From positions 1 through 6,586 of the forward strand of contig JAMOMG010000287.1 of NCBI GenBank assembly GCA_027068695.1: DNA of 6,586 bases. The letters run 5' to 3'. Positions 5,826 through 6,586 of the stretch are shown here, piece after piece (positions within the stretch are counted from its first letter, which is position 1; each line of letters starts with the position of its first letter). The notes beneath the pieces were generated by a model. The model saw only the letters and a list, made by a program, of their open reading frames with translations. It had not been told where the DNA came from and did not search any database. Made by a program: the position numbers and the translations under genes. The stretch comes from Flavobacteriaceae bacterium (lineage in GTDB: Bacteria > Bacteroidota > Bacteroidia > Flavobacteriales > Flavobacteriaceae).

Positions 5826-6586
5826 ATGAGATTACATAGAAACTTAGTATACACGGTTATTGATTCAATAAAACTTATTTTTAACGAGGGAGAATATGCC
5901 GATAAAGTTGTTCAAAAAGCATTAAAAAGAGATGCTCGATGGGGAGCTAGAGATCGTAAATTTGTGGCAGAAACTATTTATGAAATGGTACGTTGGAAAC
6001 GTTTATACAATGAAATTGCTTCTACAAAATATCATTATACTACTGAAAATATTTGGAAAAATTTTGCGGTCTTTGCAGTTTTGAAAGGCTATAAGTTACC
6101 CGATTGGAATCAATTACAAGGCGTACCTGTTAGAAGAATTAAAGGTAAATTTGATGAACTACAAAAAATAAGAGTTTTTAAAGAATCTATCCCCGATTGG
6201 ATGGATGAAATTGGAGTTGCTGAATTAGGAGAAAAACATTGGAACAAAGAAATTACTGCCTTAAATAAACAAGCTGAAGTAATTTTACGTACCAATACGC
6301 TTAGAACAACTAAAAATTCTCTTCAAAAAAAATTGGCTGAAGAAGGTATTGCTACCGAATTTATCCCTGGATATCCAGATGCTTTACGATTGGTAGAGCG
6401 TGCAAATGTTTTTAGAACAAAATGCTTTAAAGACGGTTTGTTTGAAGTGCAAGATGCCTCTTCTCAGTTGGTTGCAGCATATTTAGATGTAAAACCGGGA
6501 ATGCGTGTTATTGATACATGTGCAGGTGCTGGTGGAAAAACATTGCACTTAGCAGCACTAATGGAAAATAAGGGACAAATTATTGC
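5826..6586 (+). CDS. RsmB/Sun/Fmu-like 16S rRNA cytosine-5 methyltransferase (partial, 3' end outside window)
   Basis: An open frame starts at ATG 5826 and continues past the right edge; 253 codons are visible of an expected 400 or so. The family uses S-adenosylmethionine to methylate cytosine C5 in RNA; E. coli RsmB modifies 16S rRNA C967. The N-terminal helical part (about 1-75) resembles the NusB-like RNA-binding domain of RsmB, including ALKRDARWGARDRKFVAETI (32-51) and the following YEMVRWKRL. The segment around 150-215 (ILRTNTLR, then FEVQDASSQL) matches the lead-in to the catalytic domain. Motif I, DTCAGAGGKTLHLA (230-243), is the SAM-binding loop; most relatives have CAAPGGKT here. 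The catalytic cysteine motifs would lie beyond the edge, so activity cannot be judged. The NusB-like N-terminus favours RsmB over RsmF-type enzymes, but the exact target base is not certain. The ATG is supported by the nearby -7 element. No Shine-Dalgarno is seen. Confidence 0.9.
   Translation, partial: MRLHRNLVYTVIDSIKLIFNEGEYADKVVQKALKRDARWGARDRKFVAETIYEMVRWKRLYNEIASTKYHYTTENIWKNFAVFAVLKGYKLPDWNQLQGVPVRRIKGKFDELQKIRVFKESIPDWMDEIGVAELGEKHWNKEITALNKQAEVILRTNTLRTTKNSLQKKLAEEGIATEFIPGYPDALRLVERANVFRTKCFKDGLFEVQDASSQLVAAYLDVKPGMRVIDTCAGAGGKTLHLAALMENKGQII

Noticed and set aside
6110..6295. Minus-strand 61-codon ORF
   Set aside because: It is entirely antisense to the methyltransferase gene, whose frame is clearly the coding one.

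Overview
The window is AT-rich and compactly coded, and it reads as ordinary chromosome from a member of Bacteroidota, most likely Flavobacteriia (family Flavobacteriaceae). Three observations support this: the protein sequences have a flavobacterial character, start codons lack Shine-Dalgarno sequences, and TAnnTTTG promoter elements (the Bacteroidota -7 motif) stand upstream of the main genes. The genus cannot be settled from the sequence alone. No phage, insertion sequence, CRISPR array, tRNA or rRNA is visible.

Layout, left to right. Positions 1-249 hold no convincing gene. They carry a pair of related hairpin sequences in inverted orientation (about 71-180, resembling a REP/BIME-type repeat) and a short ATA microsatellite. 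On the minus strand follow a complete rubrerythrin (250-828), a 156-base gap with a candidate promoter and two small inverted repeats, a complete pheT (985-3411), a possible 38-residue CxxC microprotein (3488-3604), and a complete recG (3620-5725). A 100-base divergent promoter region separates recG from a plus-strand RsmB/Sun/Fmu-type rRNA cytosine-5 methyltransferase. That gene starts at 5826 and runs off the right edge shortly after its SAM-binding motif I.

The genes are housekeeping or stress functions, not one pathway: peroxide detoxification (rubrerythrin), phenylalanine charging (PheT), replication-fork repair (RecG) and probable rRNA modification (RsmB-like). Each large gene appears to have its own promoter. 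The only likely co-transcription is recG with the small CxxC ORF 15 bases after it.

No complete new system is visible. The items most worth a second look are the unrecognised CxxC small ORF between recG and pheT, the REP-like inverted pair after rubrerythrin, the inverted repeats in the rubrerythrin leader, and the interlocked divergent promoters of recG and the methyltransferase gene.
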